Shown one piece after another: positions 45,157 to 56,879 of a stretch of 64,000 nt of DNA. The notes under the pieces are model-generated. The model was not told the DNA's origin. It worked only from the letters and a program-made list of their open reading frames with translations, and searched no databases. Location: positions 84,860,736 to 84,924,735 of the forward strand of contig NC_051066.1 in assembly GCF_004664715.2 (NCBI RefSeq), written 5' to 3'. This stretch comes from Peromyscus leucopus (Eukaryota; Chordata; Mammalia; Rodentia; Cricetidae). Position numbers and translations under genes: made by a program. Numbering within the stretch: position 1 is the stretch's first letter; the number at the start of each line of letters is the position of its first letter.

Positions 45157-45796
45157 TTTTCAAATCTGGTAAGATTCAAAAGTCTGGTAAGAAGGTAAAT
45201 TATCCTCTTTTACCCATATAATTTAGGGTTTATTTGGTGACTAGTAACAAGCAGGAACTCTGACTACTAAGTCATTGAGATGTTTAAGCCCCATGACTGA
45301 AAGTCTAGGGACAAATAATCTAAGGTGAGAACAACACTTTAACAGTGTTATTGACAGTATTATTGAATGGCAAGCACCTTTCTGTCTTCCATACTTATGC
45401 AGGACATCAAGTCTTCTGCTATCTGACTTATGGCTGCAAGATGACTGCCGCATCTCCAAGTATCACAATAGTATTCGAAGTTATAAGGGTGGTATGAAGT
45501 GGGATGGGGAGTTTGAAGTGGCTTACTCTTTTGATGGATCAGAGCATTACTGACTAGAAGTAGCATCATGGGATGCAACTTGGGAAGTGAGTGCCTGACA
45601 AATGATAAAGAAGTGTGACCTATCCAGACCAATCTGGATTCACCTCTTCTAGGATGCAGTACTTTGGACTCTTGAACAGGCTAATATTCTCTTGGCAAGG
45701 AAGAAGGTTGTTGGAGGCAGGGGAATTATTTCTGTCACATTGGAAAAGTAGCCCAGCATTATACTATGAGAACATACCACTGATTAGAAATAAAAT
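45157..45796. other. Unassigned non-coding stretch
   Basis: No recognised repeat or gene. Confidence 0.4.
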
Positions 45797-45930
45797 AAAG
45801 CCAAGTGTGGTGGCATAGGCCTTTAATCCTAGCAGGGAGATTTCTGTGAGTTCAAGGCTAGCATGTTCTACATAATAAACTCCAAGACAGCTAGGACTAT
45901 ATAGAGAGACTCTAGCTCAAAAAAAAAAAA
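45797..45930 (+). mobile_element. B1-like SINE with A tail
   Basis: aagccaagtgtggtggcata, ggcctttaatcctagcaggg (a shortened B1 head region), tgtgagttcaaggctagcat, then gagagactctagctc and an A run at 45918-45930. It has an internal deletion relative to full B1. Confidence 0.8.
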
Positions 45931-46874
45931 TTAATAATAAAGAACAGAGATAGAGGTGTGAATTTGGGACATTTTTAAGTGGGAAGTCTTCAGGCATGTG
46001 GTAAGTTCCTAAGATGTCAGTGTCTCATAATAGAAGACTGCAGAGAAAAGCAAGCCATTTGTTACTTGGAATGCCCATTGTTACATTTCTCCTTCAAGAC
46101 TCTGGTCAGCTTGACCTGGTTTGTGAACATTCCAAACTCTTCATGGTTAGCTAGCTGTTTGCTTCTGAGCCCAAGTGCGTTCAGCATACCCTCATGTGAC
46201 AAGCATTACATTCTGAATCTCAGGATTGATTGTGTCCGTGTGCAATTTAGCCTCATGCTTGGTGTCTCTGTAGGTTCAAGTGAGGCCTGTCATGGCTTCC
46301 CATTGTCAGCAGGTAATAGGTATTAGTGGACAGTAAACTTGGGTGAACTTTAAACTGGTCTCGCCAGACCCCGGATGCTGACCCGGCTGACCAATTCAGA
46401 TTCACCTGTACCCACTCTCTTCCTTAGAATGTTGTGTTCCATCCATTCTCAGCCCATAGAAGCCACTATCTCTGCTCTCTACATCTTTGCGTCACAAGGT
46501 TTCTACTGCACGAAGAACTCTTCTTCTGCTCCACCCTCTCTTGATTTTCATTGTCTCTGGAAAGCCCTTCACAACCCCAGGCTCAGACTAGGTGGCCTTT
46601 CTCTGTCACTTTTCCCACCTGCATACTATACCTCTAAACACACTGAGGTATCTACTTGAGTGCCCAGCAGTTGGACCAGGATGACTTCATTTGTTGGATG
46701 GTTGGTGGGGCTCAAGGTTCTCCATCAGATATTTAATGTTGGATCAAATGACCATGTTTATAGTTGTGGCTCTGCTCCTCGGGAGGGTGCCGAACTCTCA
46801 TTAGGACTTCAGTGGAGTAAACCTTGGATGATCTGCCATTGTGTGACCATGGTACAAGGATATCCTTTCTCTAG
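45931..46874. other. Unassigned non-coding stretch
   Basis: Frames up to 115 codons on the plus strand (45979-46326) have no recognised motif. No transposon named. Confidence 0.4.
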
Positions 46875-47026
46875 GCACAGACATTTTTAAAGAAAGATTT
46901 GTTTATTATGTATACAGTGTTCTCCCTGCATGTATGTTGCTGGGAATTGAACTCAAGACTTCAGGAAGAACAGACAGTGTTCTTAACTGCTGAGCCATCT
47001 CTCCAGCCCAGCACAGACATTTTTAA
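46875..47026 (-). mobile_element. Internally deleted B3-type SINE with perfect 16-bp TSD
   Basis: Body 46891-47010 ends in actgctgagccatctctcca, the reverse B2/B3 head, and starts with the tail side (agaaagatttgtttattatg). The internal part expected between gcatgtatgttgctgg and gaattgaactc is missing. The 16-mer gcacagacatttttaa flanks it exactly at 46875-46890 and 47011-47026. Confidence 0.95.
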
Positions 47027-47954
47027 TCATCTTAATTTGCTGCAATTTACTGCATGACAACATAATTCAAATAAAATAAGAAATGCTTGCCTAGAGTTCA
47101 ATAAATTGATGCTCAACTTGACTCAGAGAGGAATGGAAACAAAACGTCATTATTTATTACACAAGCAAAATTGCCAGGAAACAACCCATGGGGAGTCTTT
47201 AGCCTAGTGTATGACACACACAGTGTCTAGAAAACATCAGCTACCTTCATGATCTGCTACCTTAAAATTCCTTTGCATTCTCATGCCTGGGTCTGTCACC
47301 TTACTTTAAAGCACATCAGTAGAAGATGGCCTGAAAACCAGTTCTCCTGGGTCATTCAGCATCACAATGGATTCTTTTTAGTTCCAATTATTATGGCTTT
47401 AGCAATAGCATATTTTTGTGCTTATGGTGTTGGCAACTTTTTGAACATCTTGAAAAAATGGAAAATATGGTAGATGCTAATGAGAATTAAAAACATGGGT
47501 GGAAGCTAGGATCTGCTCCAGTGGACAGCAGTCTTCAGGCCCCTGTGTTTATTTAGGAACCTGTAAAAAGGGCTGAGACCATGGCTGTGAGACAGTTGGA
47601 AAGCAAACACTACAGGAGCTTACCAACAATTAACCTCGAATTTTATAGCTTCTGCAAGAAGGACTGTACTCCAGATGGCAATAAAAATCTAGCCCTCTAA
47701 AGGAGTAGCCCCTTGTGCCACTTACGAAGAAACTAACCTACAGAAATATTCATGAGATAAACATCTTCCTCCTCTTGTCTTCAAAGCTTCCTAGGGGTAA
47801 CTTCTTGCTAGAGCCAAGCAGGGCATGGAGTGTAAGTTCCCTGAGTATGAGCATCTTTTTGGATTCAACCACTTGGAGGATTCAGTCTTAACACAGAGAC
47901 TCAAAAAATGTTATTCTGGTGTGCTGTGATATGATGTGCTGTGCTGTGTGTGTG
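47027..47954. other. Unassigned non-coding stretch
   Basis: No recognised repeat or gene; short AT-rich frames only. Confidence 0.4.
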
Positions 47955-48129
47955 TCTGTGTGTCTGTGTCTGTATGTCTGTGTGTTTAGGTGCATTTAGG
48001 CTAAGGTGCATGTGTGGAGGCCAAAGAACAACTTTTGGAAGTTGGTTCTTTTTGTGGGTCCTGGCGATTGAGCTTGGATCATCAGGCTTGGCAGCAAATG
48101 CCTTACCCATTGGGCCATTTCACTGGCCC
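47955..48129 (-). mobile_element. tRNA-derived rodent SINE (B4/RSINE-like)
   Basis: gtgcatgtgtggaggccaaa, caacttttggaagttggttc, gtgggtcctggcgattgagc, ttggatcatcaggcttggca, then acccattgggccatttcact. The tRNA-like head is at the right end. Family name uncertain. Confidence 0.6.
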
Positions 48130-48311
48130 TTAACATAGAAACTTAAAATACGGACAAAACTTTATGTACTCAGAGAAGCTGAGTACAGCCTCATTCATAA
48201 TAACCCCCAAATGGGAAGCATCTAAAATTACATGCTATCTGGGAAAGAACTTGGTAAATTATGGGATGTCCAAGGAAAAGAATATACAGTTGATGTTTGC
48301 AGACACTTTGG

Positions 48312-48312
<1 letters not shown>

Positions 48313-48378
<66 letters not shown>

Positions 48379-48396
48379 GCACACACACACATGCGC
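48313..48396 (+). repeat. (AC)n(GCAC)n tract with CpG steps
   Basis: About 17 AC units, then about 8 GCAC units and a short GCGCACAC end. Alternating purine-pyrimidine and Z-DNA-prone, like 26440-26510. Confidence 0.97.
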
Positions 48397-48599
48397 GAGC
48401 TAGCACATGTAAACTGCTTATAGCATATCAACTGAAAGAGCAAAGAGATAGTAGATGTTTGTCTGTTCTACTATTGTGTTAGGAAAGCAATCCAAAAGTT
48501 ATTTGTGGTTTTCCCTCCAGGCATTTAGAGTACAGGAGAGGGCTTCTTCCCCCTCCTTGTTACAAGTTTTCATCTTTTACAGCCAAATGAATAGCACAG

Positions 48600-48812
48600 T
48601 GTTTAAATACCTTGGACGTCTTGCTTTTGAGCCCTGCCTCCACTGGCCTGCCATGTCACCTCCTTTTCATCTCAGTTTTCTCAAGCATCTTGTGGGAGTA
48701 ATGTTTATTCCTACTTTGTAGGACAAATGCAGTGTAAAGATAATTTAAGAAGACAAGCTTGATGCAGGCAGTGCCCACCTGGTGAGCACTCAGAGATGCC
48801 AGCTAATATTGC
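48600..48812 (+). mobile_element. MIR SINE, long copy
   Basis: In MIR order: cttgcttttgagccctgcct, gccatgtcacctccttttca, tcagttttctcaagcatctt, then tgagcactcagagatgccag and ctaatattgcc. Confidence 0.55.
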
Positions 48813-48974
48813 CTACTTTCAGGTTGCAAAACTTCCCAACAAATCTGGAAACTTTAAAAAGAGAGGGGTTTGTCTGTTCTCCTGCCTTAGATCAGTCAAA
48901 GATGTAGTTTGCAGCTTTTCTTTTCTTTTTTAGTTCTTATTTGCCTTATGGCTAAAAGCATTTTATTTTGGAGG

Positions 48975-49185
48975 ATTGCTTTTAACCCCGGCAGGCTTTG
49001 AGTCACTATTTCACTGAGGATGACCTTGCACACTTCTAACTCTCCTGCCTTCCTCTCCACCTCTACCTCCCATGTGGTGAGATTACAGACGTGTGCCACT
49101 GTGTTTGATTTATGCTGTGCTGGGGATTAAATTCATGGGCTTGTGAATGCTGGACAGGTGGGCTACCAGTGGAGCTAGGTCACCA
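48975..49185 (-). mobile_element. B4-type (ID plus B1) SINE
   Basis: Reverse B1 part (aggctttgagtcactatttc, ctcctgccttcctctccacc, gattacagacgtgtgccact) followed by reverse ID part (gctgtgctggggattaaatt, caccatttc). Order matches the reverse of a rodent B4 dimer. Confidence 0.65.
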
Positions 49186-49194
49186 TTTCAACAC

Positions 49195-49380
49195 CCAAAA
49201 TACTGTTTTCTGTGTATGAGTGTTTGCCTATATGTATGTCTATGCATCATGCATGTGTGCCTAGAGCCCTTGGAGGCCAGAAAGGATGTTGATCTTTACA
49301 TGGTTGTGAACTGCCATGTCTGCTAGGGATTGAACATGGGTACTAGAGATTGAACATGGGTCCTCTGCAGCCACCAAAGA
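49195..49380 (-). mobile_element. B3-like SINE with small internal duplication
   Basis: tgcatcatgcatgtgtgcct, ggaggccagaaaggatgttg, acatggttgtgaactgccat, then agattgaacatgggt occurring twice, then cctctgcagccacc. The B2/B3 head itself is missing. Confidence 0.6.
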
Positions 49381-49437
49381 GATTTTATTTCTCTACCTAT
49401 ATAGAAGATGGTCAGAGTAGTATAAAGGAGTGTATTT

Positions 49438-49925
49438 AATGTAATATTGCTGCAGAACAAATGGCCACCAACTTGGTGACTTTAAACAGCACGCATTGTT
49501 AAGTTTCTGTGGGTCTGGAGTCTGGGCATGGCTGGGTTGGGCCCTTCACAAGCCTCTAGTGGGGATATCAGCTGGGCTGCGTTCTCACCTGGAGGCATCC
49601 CTAGTGATGAATCCTCAGTGACAGGGTCGAGGGCAGCTTCTGATGTGGGCCAGACTTGGTGCTGGAAGGTCACACCCAGTTCCTAGATGCCTCCCATGGT
49701 TCCTTGTCTCAGGGGCTTCTCTCATAAGGAAGTTGTCAGCTCCACAGGCCGCTCACTCCACCATTGCCCAGGAAGCTCTCTAGACTGCGTCGGCTATTGG
49801 GTGAAGTCTTAGAACACATGCCTAGTCGAAGCTCAGCCATTCCGCCACCTTTGTCATTCCCATTGTTAGAGAAAGGTCACCAGTCCCTCCCTGTGCAAGG
49901 GAGGTCATGATTATTAGGACACTAG
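49438..49925 (+). mobile_element. Ancient mammalian repeat, family uncertain
   Basis: attgctgcagaacaaatggc, accaacttggtgactttaaa, gtttctgtgggtctggagtc, gctgggctgcgttctcacct and tcatgattattaggaca follow the order of a widespread ancient mammalian element, perhaps an L1M 3' end or MLT-class. I cannot name it with certainty. Diverged throughout. Confidence 0.45.
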
Positions 49926-49977
49926 TAGGTGAAGACTGTAAAGTATCTCTTTCAGTCTCTCCACCACCGTAAGGAAT

Positions 49978-49980
<3 letters not shown>

Positions 49981-50043
<63 letters not shown>
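49981..50043 (+). repeat. (TC)n microsatellite
   Basis: About 31 TC/CT units, pyrimidine on the plus strand. Confidence 0.98.
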
Positions 50044-50047
<4 letters not shown>

Positions 50048-50359
50048 TAATAATAGGCACTTTGGAGTTGAGAGACTATCTTCCAGAGACTTCCATGCGC
50101 TGGCTCTGCTGTCCTTCCTGCTAACTATCTTCTCGCTTTGATCATAACCTGAAGGCTGCTCCTCTAAGCCCTACACCCTTCAAAGAGGCAAGAAGGGGAA
50201 AGGGCAAAAGACACCTGCCAGCTAGGCCAGCTTCTCTGTCAGTAAAACAATAGGTTCTCAGAAGTCTTGCTCTCTGACTCATTACCCCCATTGCCTTTTC
50301 TCCACCTCACCTGTATCGCCAGGCGATCTAGATTGTGCAGGCCAGAGGGAAGTTTGCAA

Positions 50360-50371
50360 GCGCGCACGCGT

Positions 50372-50420
<49 letters not shown>
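50360..50420 (+). repeat. (AC)n microsatellite with CpG-rich lead
   Basis: gcgcgcacgcgtgtac leads into about 23 CA units. The alternating CG/CA lead is Z-DNA-prone. His/Thr and Cys/Val frames here are artefacts. Confidence 0.97.
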
Positions 50421-50421
<1 letters not shown>

Positions 50422-52129
50422 CAATACCCACTGTTATCTCCACACACACACAAAAAAAAGCCAGACTCAGCCCTTCAATGCCTGAGAACACAGGGGAAAT
50501 TTATGTGAATAAGTTGCAAAGCTTGATTAAGAAAACTGTGTGGTTCCTGGTCCATAACAGAGTGTCCAAGTTGCCTCTTTTCTCTTTCTCTTCCTGTTTT
50601 TCTTCTACGTTGTCCCTACATCTGGGCTTTAAATGCTCCAAACACAGCAGCACTTCTAGAGTTAAGCGCCCAGACAAGCAGGCAAGTCTGTCTTCGGAGC
50701 TCAGAGGGAAGTTTATGAGGGAGGAATGTAATAGCCCCAGCTGGAGTGCTGCCAGGGGACTAGCAACTGCAACACCCTTATTTGCTCTGGGGAGGAGCAG
50801 CTTGGAAACTTTTTATGAGATTCCAGAAGCAGCAAGGTCATCGGTTTTATGGCCATCCCGCTCCATTTGTAAATACGGCCTTTGAATGATAATGTTTGGA
50901 CTCCTTGACAAGAACAAGGCTGGCAGTTAGCTCCTCTGAAGCAGGGGACGATAGAGTAAGAGATGTTCTGTTTAACAGGATTGCAAGGCATGCAGAGTAA
51001 TTTTAGATCCCAACAAACAATGGTGATCCACCATTCCTACTTTCAGAGAACTGAATTTCCAAATGGCCTCACTATAAAGTTCCTGGGATGTATCAGAGGC
51101 AGGTAATCTGATTAGTCAGGTCCCAAGAGAAACAGCATGTGTTTACTGTCATGCTCATTTCCCAGGCAGCCCAAGTGTCTGGAGGAGAGCTCTTGTTGTG
51201 ATACTGTCAAGACCAAGGAGGAGGGACGGCTGCGCCCTTGCCAGGCCCCAAGTATTCTTTCAAGTCAGAAAACTTTCTCCAGTGACACCTGGGCCTCTTT
51301 CTCTAGCTGCTCACTGGACCGTGCTTTTCATTACAGATGAGTGTTTTCGAGACTGGGCCCAGGGACTGTTTGGCACCGTTTGTCCAGGTGTCAGGTCTTA
51401 TGTGGGTTGCAGTTAACCATGGGAATGGGATAATTCCACCATAGGGTTCCTGTTGGGGCTAGAAGGCAGCAAAGGCAGTATCAGCTTGTGTACTCAGTGC
51501 CTGAAAACTCAGCTCAGTTAAGTGCTGGCATTTGTTAGATCTGAAGTTATTCATAAATCCTAGTAGTCACATGGAGCAGAATAGATCTTAGTTTCTTCTT
51601 CTTCTCTCTCCCCGCTCCCTTTCTCTCTGTGTGTGCACGTGTGCACATATACATGATGAGGGGTAAGAGATGATATTGAAAATGAAGGGTTTAGTGGAAA
51701 GTTTGTTCAGATCAGATGGTGACCACCTTGGAATGCAACTCCTCAAGGCTAGGCATCTCTTTCCAAAGGAGGCCAGTTAAAAGGCTGTTCTCTGAAGACC
51801 TTGGTCAACTTTAGACAAATACCTTCCCTGTGGGCTAAATCAGAAGTTCCCCTTGTGATGATGTCTCACTGCCTGAAGACCTTAGGGGAAGCCTAAGTTT
51901 TCTATTGTGTGGTTTTTTTTTTTTTCCTGGTAAACATTGCATCAGACCATGTTGTCTTTTATATACAAGTAATAATTGAGAATTTCAGTTATTAAAATGT
52001 TTCATGTCATTCTAACTTAAAATTTATGATTGACATATTATTGAAATATAACTTTAAGTAGAACTTTATGTCAATCATATTGATTAAGCTAATTATTAGA
52101 TTAATTTTTTATAACTTTGTTGATCAGAT
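50421..52129. other. Unassigned repeat-poor stretch
   Basis: No transposon recognised in about 1.7 kb apart from short simple runs (for example a T run near 51910). A 171-codon plus-strand frame (50370-50885) starts in the CA tract and continues into this region without recognisable domains. No splice-site pair is evident. Confidence 0.4.
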
Positions 52130-52321
52130 GATTGAGACTATTTTGTTTGTTTGTTTGTTTTTCATTTTTTGAAACAGGATTTTTCTGTGTAACTGTTCTG
52201 GCTGTCCTAGAACTCCTTTCTTAGACCAGGCTGGCCTTGAACTCAGAGATCTGCTTGCCTCTGCCTCCTGAGTGCTGGGATTAAGTGCTTTTACCACCAT
52301 TGCCCCTCCTCGATTGAGACT
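52130..52321 (-). mobile_element. B1 SINE with 10-bp TSD
   Basis: Body 52140-52311: a GTTT-rich tail side, ttgaaacaggatttttctgt, ctggctgtcctagaactcct, gaccaggctggccttgaact, gcctctgcctcctgagtgct, ggattaagtgc. The 10-mer gattgagact flanks it at 52130-52139 and 52312-52321. Confidence 0.93.
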
Positions 52322-52544
52322 TTTAAAATTAAATTTACTTATAAAATGCAGTTAAACTATCTGAGGAATATAACTCCTTAAGTCTGTAAATATAACCAGC
52401 CACTACAGAACTCTTTAAAAGTGCCTTGTTGATTGAATATTTAATAAAATAAAGTTTGTAGGCTGAATAGAAAAACAGAGAGAAAATACACATTAAGATT
52501 TATAACTTATAAGTGAATGATTAGCTTAAAACTGCAGGTTAAGG

Positions 52545-52885
52545 AGTTGAGAGATAGCTCAGTGAGTAAAGCATTCTTCTGGCAACTCTGAGGATCAGAG
52601 TTCAGATCCCAGAGTCCACATAAATGTCAGGTGGCCCCCCTGTAATCCCAGCCCCAGGAGGCAGAGTCACACAAACTGGCTAGCTAGACTAGAAGAAACT
52701 CCGTGAGCTCTGAGGTTCAGTGACAGATCTTGAATCAATATATCCAGTAGTGTGATTGAGGAAGATACCCAGTGTCAACCTCTGGCTTCCACACACACGT
52801 CCTTTCTCATACAGAGTGCCTGCATACATGAACATGATGAGCATATCCACATACATCACATACACGTACACATGCCAAACCCCCA
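52545..52885 (+). mobile_element. Dimeric SINE, plus orientation
   Basis: The tRNA-like head gttgagagatagctcagtga, then gatcagagttcagatcccag, ctgtaatcccagccccagga, actggctagctagactagaa, gtgagctctgaggttcagtg, tgtcaacctctggcttccac and a CA-rich tail. It shows the family from head to tail and lets the reverse copies in the window be oriented. Confidence 0.7.
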
Positions 52886-52954
52886 AAACCTTCAAGATAA
52901 ACATCTCAATAGTATTCTCAGTGCTCCCAACTTACTCTCGAGCATCAAAAGAGT

Positions 52955-53035
52955 TGGATTGAGAGAGGTGTCCACCCAAGGTCACATGGCCAATAGGTAT
53001 CACAGTAACAATGTAACGCACAGATAAACCTGCTG
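52955..53035 (-). mobile_element. MIR fragment, reverse
   Basis: cacccaaggtcacatggcca then ataggtatcacagtaacaat resembles the reverse MIR core; short. Confidence 0.4.
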
Positions 53036-54007
53036 ACCTTCATTGCTCTGTTTTCACTCACTTCTTTGCAGCACTTGTTTGATTTTGATCAAGATTTGGT
53101 CATTAACCTTCTGTGTCTTATTTGACTGCTTGCCTCTGCTCAGCTGCTTACCTTGTAGTCTAGGATGGGGTAAAACATAGAGGAACTCAATACACGTATC
53201 AGATTCAAAAGGCCGCAGCCCTAACTCCTGAGGAAGGATGGCTGGTTGATATTGAGTTGAAGAGAATGTCATCTTCTGTGCCCCTGTTGAGTTTTAAGAG
53301 AAGTTGAGCTGCAGCCTTGGACTTGAGAGGTTCGTACTGTCCAGATATGACTGCCTATAAGCCCTGTGCTGTTAACCATATTTTACTGTTGGACTCCATG
53401 GGTATTCATCTCCCTGCTCTCAGGAAAAAGGGGCACCTCCTCTGCTCAGCAGAGCCCATGTGGTCTAGCCCTGACCACCTCTGTGGTCTATCCCTGCCCA
53501 CCTCTGCTCTACCTGCTCTGAGGACACTGGCTTTATTTAGTTCTTTGACCACACAAGGTCTTCTTTAGATATGGTCTGGTCCCATTTTGGTCACTTCTGG
53601 GGCTCCTTGAGCATCTCCTTCAGGCACTTCCTAGGATACATTTTTACTTGTAATTGTGCAATATCTGCCTCATGTGGAAAGCCTTTTAGTTCCACGTGCC
53701 TTGCCCACTTTGTTCATCGTGAGTAGGGGCTTAGTAGGGGCCTGTTTTTATTTTTGTTAATGTTAGCACTCAGTACTTATTTGTTGCTAAGACGGGTGAA
53801 AGAATGGATGTGTGGCTCTCAGCTTTCTTATGAGCTTTTGGACTGGCTGGCTCTCCATTCAGCCAGGAGGGATTTTAGATGAAATTTTATCAGACAGATA
53901 GGGGACATGATGTCTGTGATTCCTTCCAGGCCAGTGAGCCTTTTCCTTCAAAAGGGCTTTTTGTCACTTTGCTTTAGCTGTTGCTTTTATCTTTATTATG
54001 GAGAGCT

Positions 54008-54009
<2 letters not shown>
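53036..54009. other. Unassigned non-coding stretch
   Basis: No recognised repeat or gene. A small internal duplication of the form ctgtggtctatccctgccca versus gtggtctagccctgacca lies near 53460-53510. Confidence 0.4.
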
Positions 54010-54072
<63 letters not shown>

Positions 54073-54077
54073 CTCTG

Positions 54078-54166
<89 letters not shown>
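54010..54166 (+). repeat. (CT)n-(GT)n-(GA)n compound tract
   Basis: CT repeats (54011-54076, one CCT interruption), then GT repeats (54078-54098), then GA repeats (54098-54166). The CT and GA blocks are reverse complements of similar length separated by ~22 bases of GT, so either strand or an RNA could fold into a hairpin of about 60 pairs. The Ser-Leu/Arg-Glu frames are artefacts. Confidence 0.98.
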
Positions 54167-54169
<3 letters not shown>

Positions 54170-54849
54170 GGAGGGAGAGCTGATTTTTAAGGTGATTTGG
54201 AAAGGTCAAGAAGGAACCTAGAAATGACCTTGGTTTCCCTGCTTGCCTCACTCAAGCAAGTGAGGCCTCATTTGGAAGGGAGATGGGGGTCAGCTGCAAA
54301 TGTCAAACTCCGGGACATCAACGAGTTTTGTATTTCCCAATGAAGGTTTATGATTAAACTCCAATAACTCAAATGCACCATCCGTGAAGAATGCCAGCTC
54401 CAACTGGTAATTCTTGTTTTCCCTAATCTCCTCCTCCTTTATTTAAAAAAACAAAAATCTCTGCCTCTGAATTCCTCCAGCCACAGCCACGAGTGGGGGG
54501 CTGGTGGCATTCTGATGACACAGAAATGCTTGCCCACATTGGTAAGCCTATACTCTCTGCAGGGAGAGACAAAGAAAGCGTCTAAGGCCAGAGAGGCAGA
54601 CAGTCTCTACAAAGAGTCAGTGCCATGCTGTCTTATTCAGAAAGGCTGGGCCAACAGTGGCCTCTACCTGGAGATGATGTGAGTTCCACTGGTACCTTCT
54701 GTCCGGCTGAGGGATGCTGACTGGCAGCATTGTGGAATTAAAAGATAGCATATTTGAAATCTACAAATCTTCTTCATACCCTACTTGATTTCCCGTCCCT
54801 TCGGTAGATGATGTCATCAGCATTTATGTGGTACATCAGCATTTATGTG

Positions 54850-55035
54850 GTACATTCATGGGCTCCTATATTACTCTAATTACTCCCAACAATGTTGCCA
54901 GGTAGGCTTTACAACACCCACTTTTCTGGTGGGAAAACTGAGCTCAAAGGGTTTTGTAACTTGCCTAGCACACACAGTATGAGATACCCGAGCCAGTATT
55001 CTAAAGTCAAATTTGTCTGCCCTAAAGCTGGTCCT
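54850..55035 (-). mobile_element. MIR fragment, reverse
   Basis: Reverse MIR order: ttactcccaacaatgttgcc, aggtaggctttacaaca, ggtgggaaaactgagctcaa, gggttttgtaacttgcctag, cagtatgagatacccgag. Diverged but continuous. Confidence 0.55.
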
Positions 55036-56082
55036 CTGGCTGCCACTGAGTCTTAACAGAAATCCCAGCAAGGGGTAGGGGCCTGGCCCTTTCTCCTTCC
55101 CAGGGGCCTGCTCTCTAGGAAAGGTCTCTCAGCCACTAGACTTCTTTGCTCTACTTCTTTCTACATTACTAATTCCTGTTTATAGTCAGAAGCCAGGCCG
55201 ACTTTCCTTCCAGAAAGACCAGTCCCCTTATAAAAGCAACCAGCTGTCTCCAAGCCCTTCACCCTCACCCCACCCTCATAGACCAAGAGTTCTTTCTGTT
55301 TTAAGTCCCAGGGTGGCTGGTTAGCATGTATAGGTGAATCGGCCCAATAATGACTTAATGAAGAGTTTGAAAGCCCACTTGGGGCTTGAAATGTTTAAGG
55401 AACTGTAGTTCAGTTCTCAGTTTACTGTTCTCTGTGTAAAATGCTTTAGTTGAGTGTGCTGTGATTAGTAAAAACATGGAGGTAAATAATTTAGTTTTCT
55501 CTTTGAGTAAATGACTGAGGTGAGCATGTGGGTAGTGAGAAGCATGTACTAAGAGTGGGGGAGGGGCTTTGAAGACAAAACCGGGACATTTCCGTCCTTT
55601 TTCCAGTGCGTTAGCTGATGTAAGGACAGTTACTGCTTATGGAATGGATGCTTCAGCATGCCACACTGCCAAGTGTCCTGGCAGGTGTCATCATCATCCC
55701 ACCAACAGACACAGCTGAGAAGTAGCTGCGGCTTGAAAACTGGGACACTGACCCACTGGCCTTTTCCATCATTGCTCTGCTCAGAGAAAAGAATCTAGCC
55801 CAAGGCAACTGAATGTGTTCCTATTAATACCCAGTTTATCTTACTTATTATCTCAATTTGTAGTATCTTATTATTTAAAAAAAAACCGTTATTGTCACTT
55901 AGGTAATTAAATAATCACATGTGAGGTTTTTTTCTGACATCTTTTATGAATAAAATACTCCTTTTGTTTTAAAACTTGGATTATAATACATAGGCCGCAG
56001 TTTTCAACTTCTTAATACAGCAATATCATCTTTCCAAGGCTGCAAACACTTCTCTTTAATTGGGCCATATTTATTTATTTAC
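55036..56082. other. Unassigned non-coding stretch
   Basis: No recognised transposon apart from a possible short reverse MIR near 55685-55760. No coding evidence. Confidence 0.4.
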
Positions 56083-56440
56083 ATGTGTGCTTGTGTGTGT
56101 GTGTATGTGTGTGTGTGTGTGTGTGTATGTGTGTGTGTGTATGTGTATATGTGTACATATGTGGAGGTCAGAGGTCAACATGAGAAGTTCTCTTCAATCA
56201 CTTTCCTAGTTTTTGAGGCAGAGTCTCTCGCTGAAGCTGGAGCTCACCTGTTTAGCTAGCCTGGGGCCCAGGGATCCTCCTGTCTTTCCACCCTCTGCCC
56301 CCACCCTCCCACCCCACTTTAGGTCAGGTCTGCCCCTGTTTTTTTTTTTTTTTTTTTTTTTTTTCTTTTTTTAAACACAGGTTCTTGAGAATCAAGCTTA
56401 GGTCCTCATATTTGTATGATAAGCCATTTATCAACTGAAC
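56083..56440 (-). mobile_element. Dimeric SINE with (TG)n side and T-run insertion
   Basis: A GT tract (56083-56162), then tatgtggaggtcagaggtca, tttgaggcagagtctctcgc, gaagctggagctcacctgtt, ggggcccagggatcctcctg, a T run at 56339-56364, then gagaatcaagcttaggtcct and a degenerate head. Same family as the copies near 13.6, 23.8, 43.0 and 52.6 kb. Confidence 0.65.
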
Positions 56441-56879
56441 CATCTTTATTTATTAAGCACACATTCCCACATGATTTCATTAGCGAATCACTCAGTGTTG
56501 AGAAGTTTGGTTGTTTGTCACAACTTTCTCTTCTAAGCACCACCAGAGTAAAGCTACTAGCACATGTGTGGGATGTATCCCTAGGATCAATGTTCTGACG
56601 CTCCTTTCTATGTTACTTTTGAAAATGGTAGACTTCTAGTGTTTAAATCCTTCTTTAGGTAAATTGTACCAATTTATGCTTTACCCGTGAGTGTTCACTT
56701 CCTCACACTTCAGCGTTTGCACAGACTTCTTAACTCACTAGTCAGTAACACACTAAGAAAATAGACAAATTTAACAACTTGAAGTATTGTTGGGGAGCTC
56801 CAATTTGGTAGAAATTCATAGACAACAAGGTATAAACACGGTATTCTGCAATCGGGGTGAATGCAAATCTAGCCAGCCA

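Noticed and set aside
50370..50885. 171-codon plus-strand frame
   Set aside because: Starts in the CA microsatellite; the remainder has no motif, and a 92-codon frame overlaps on the other strand.
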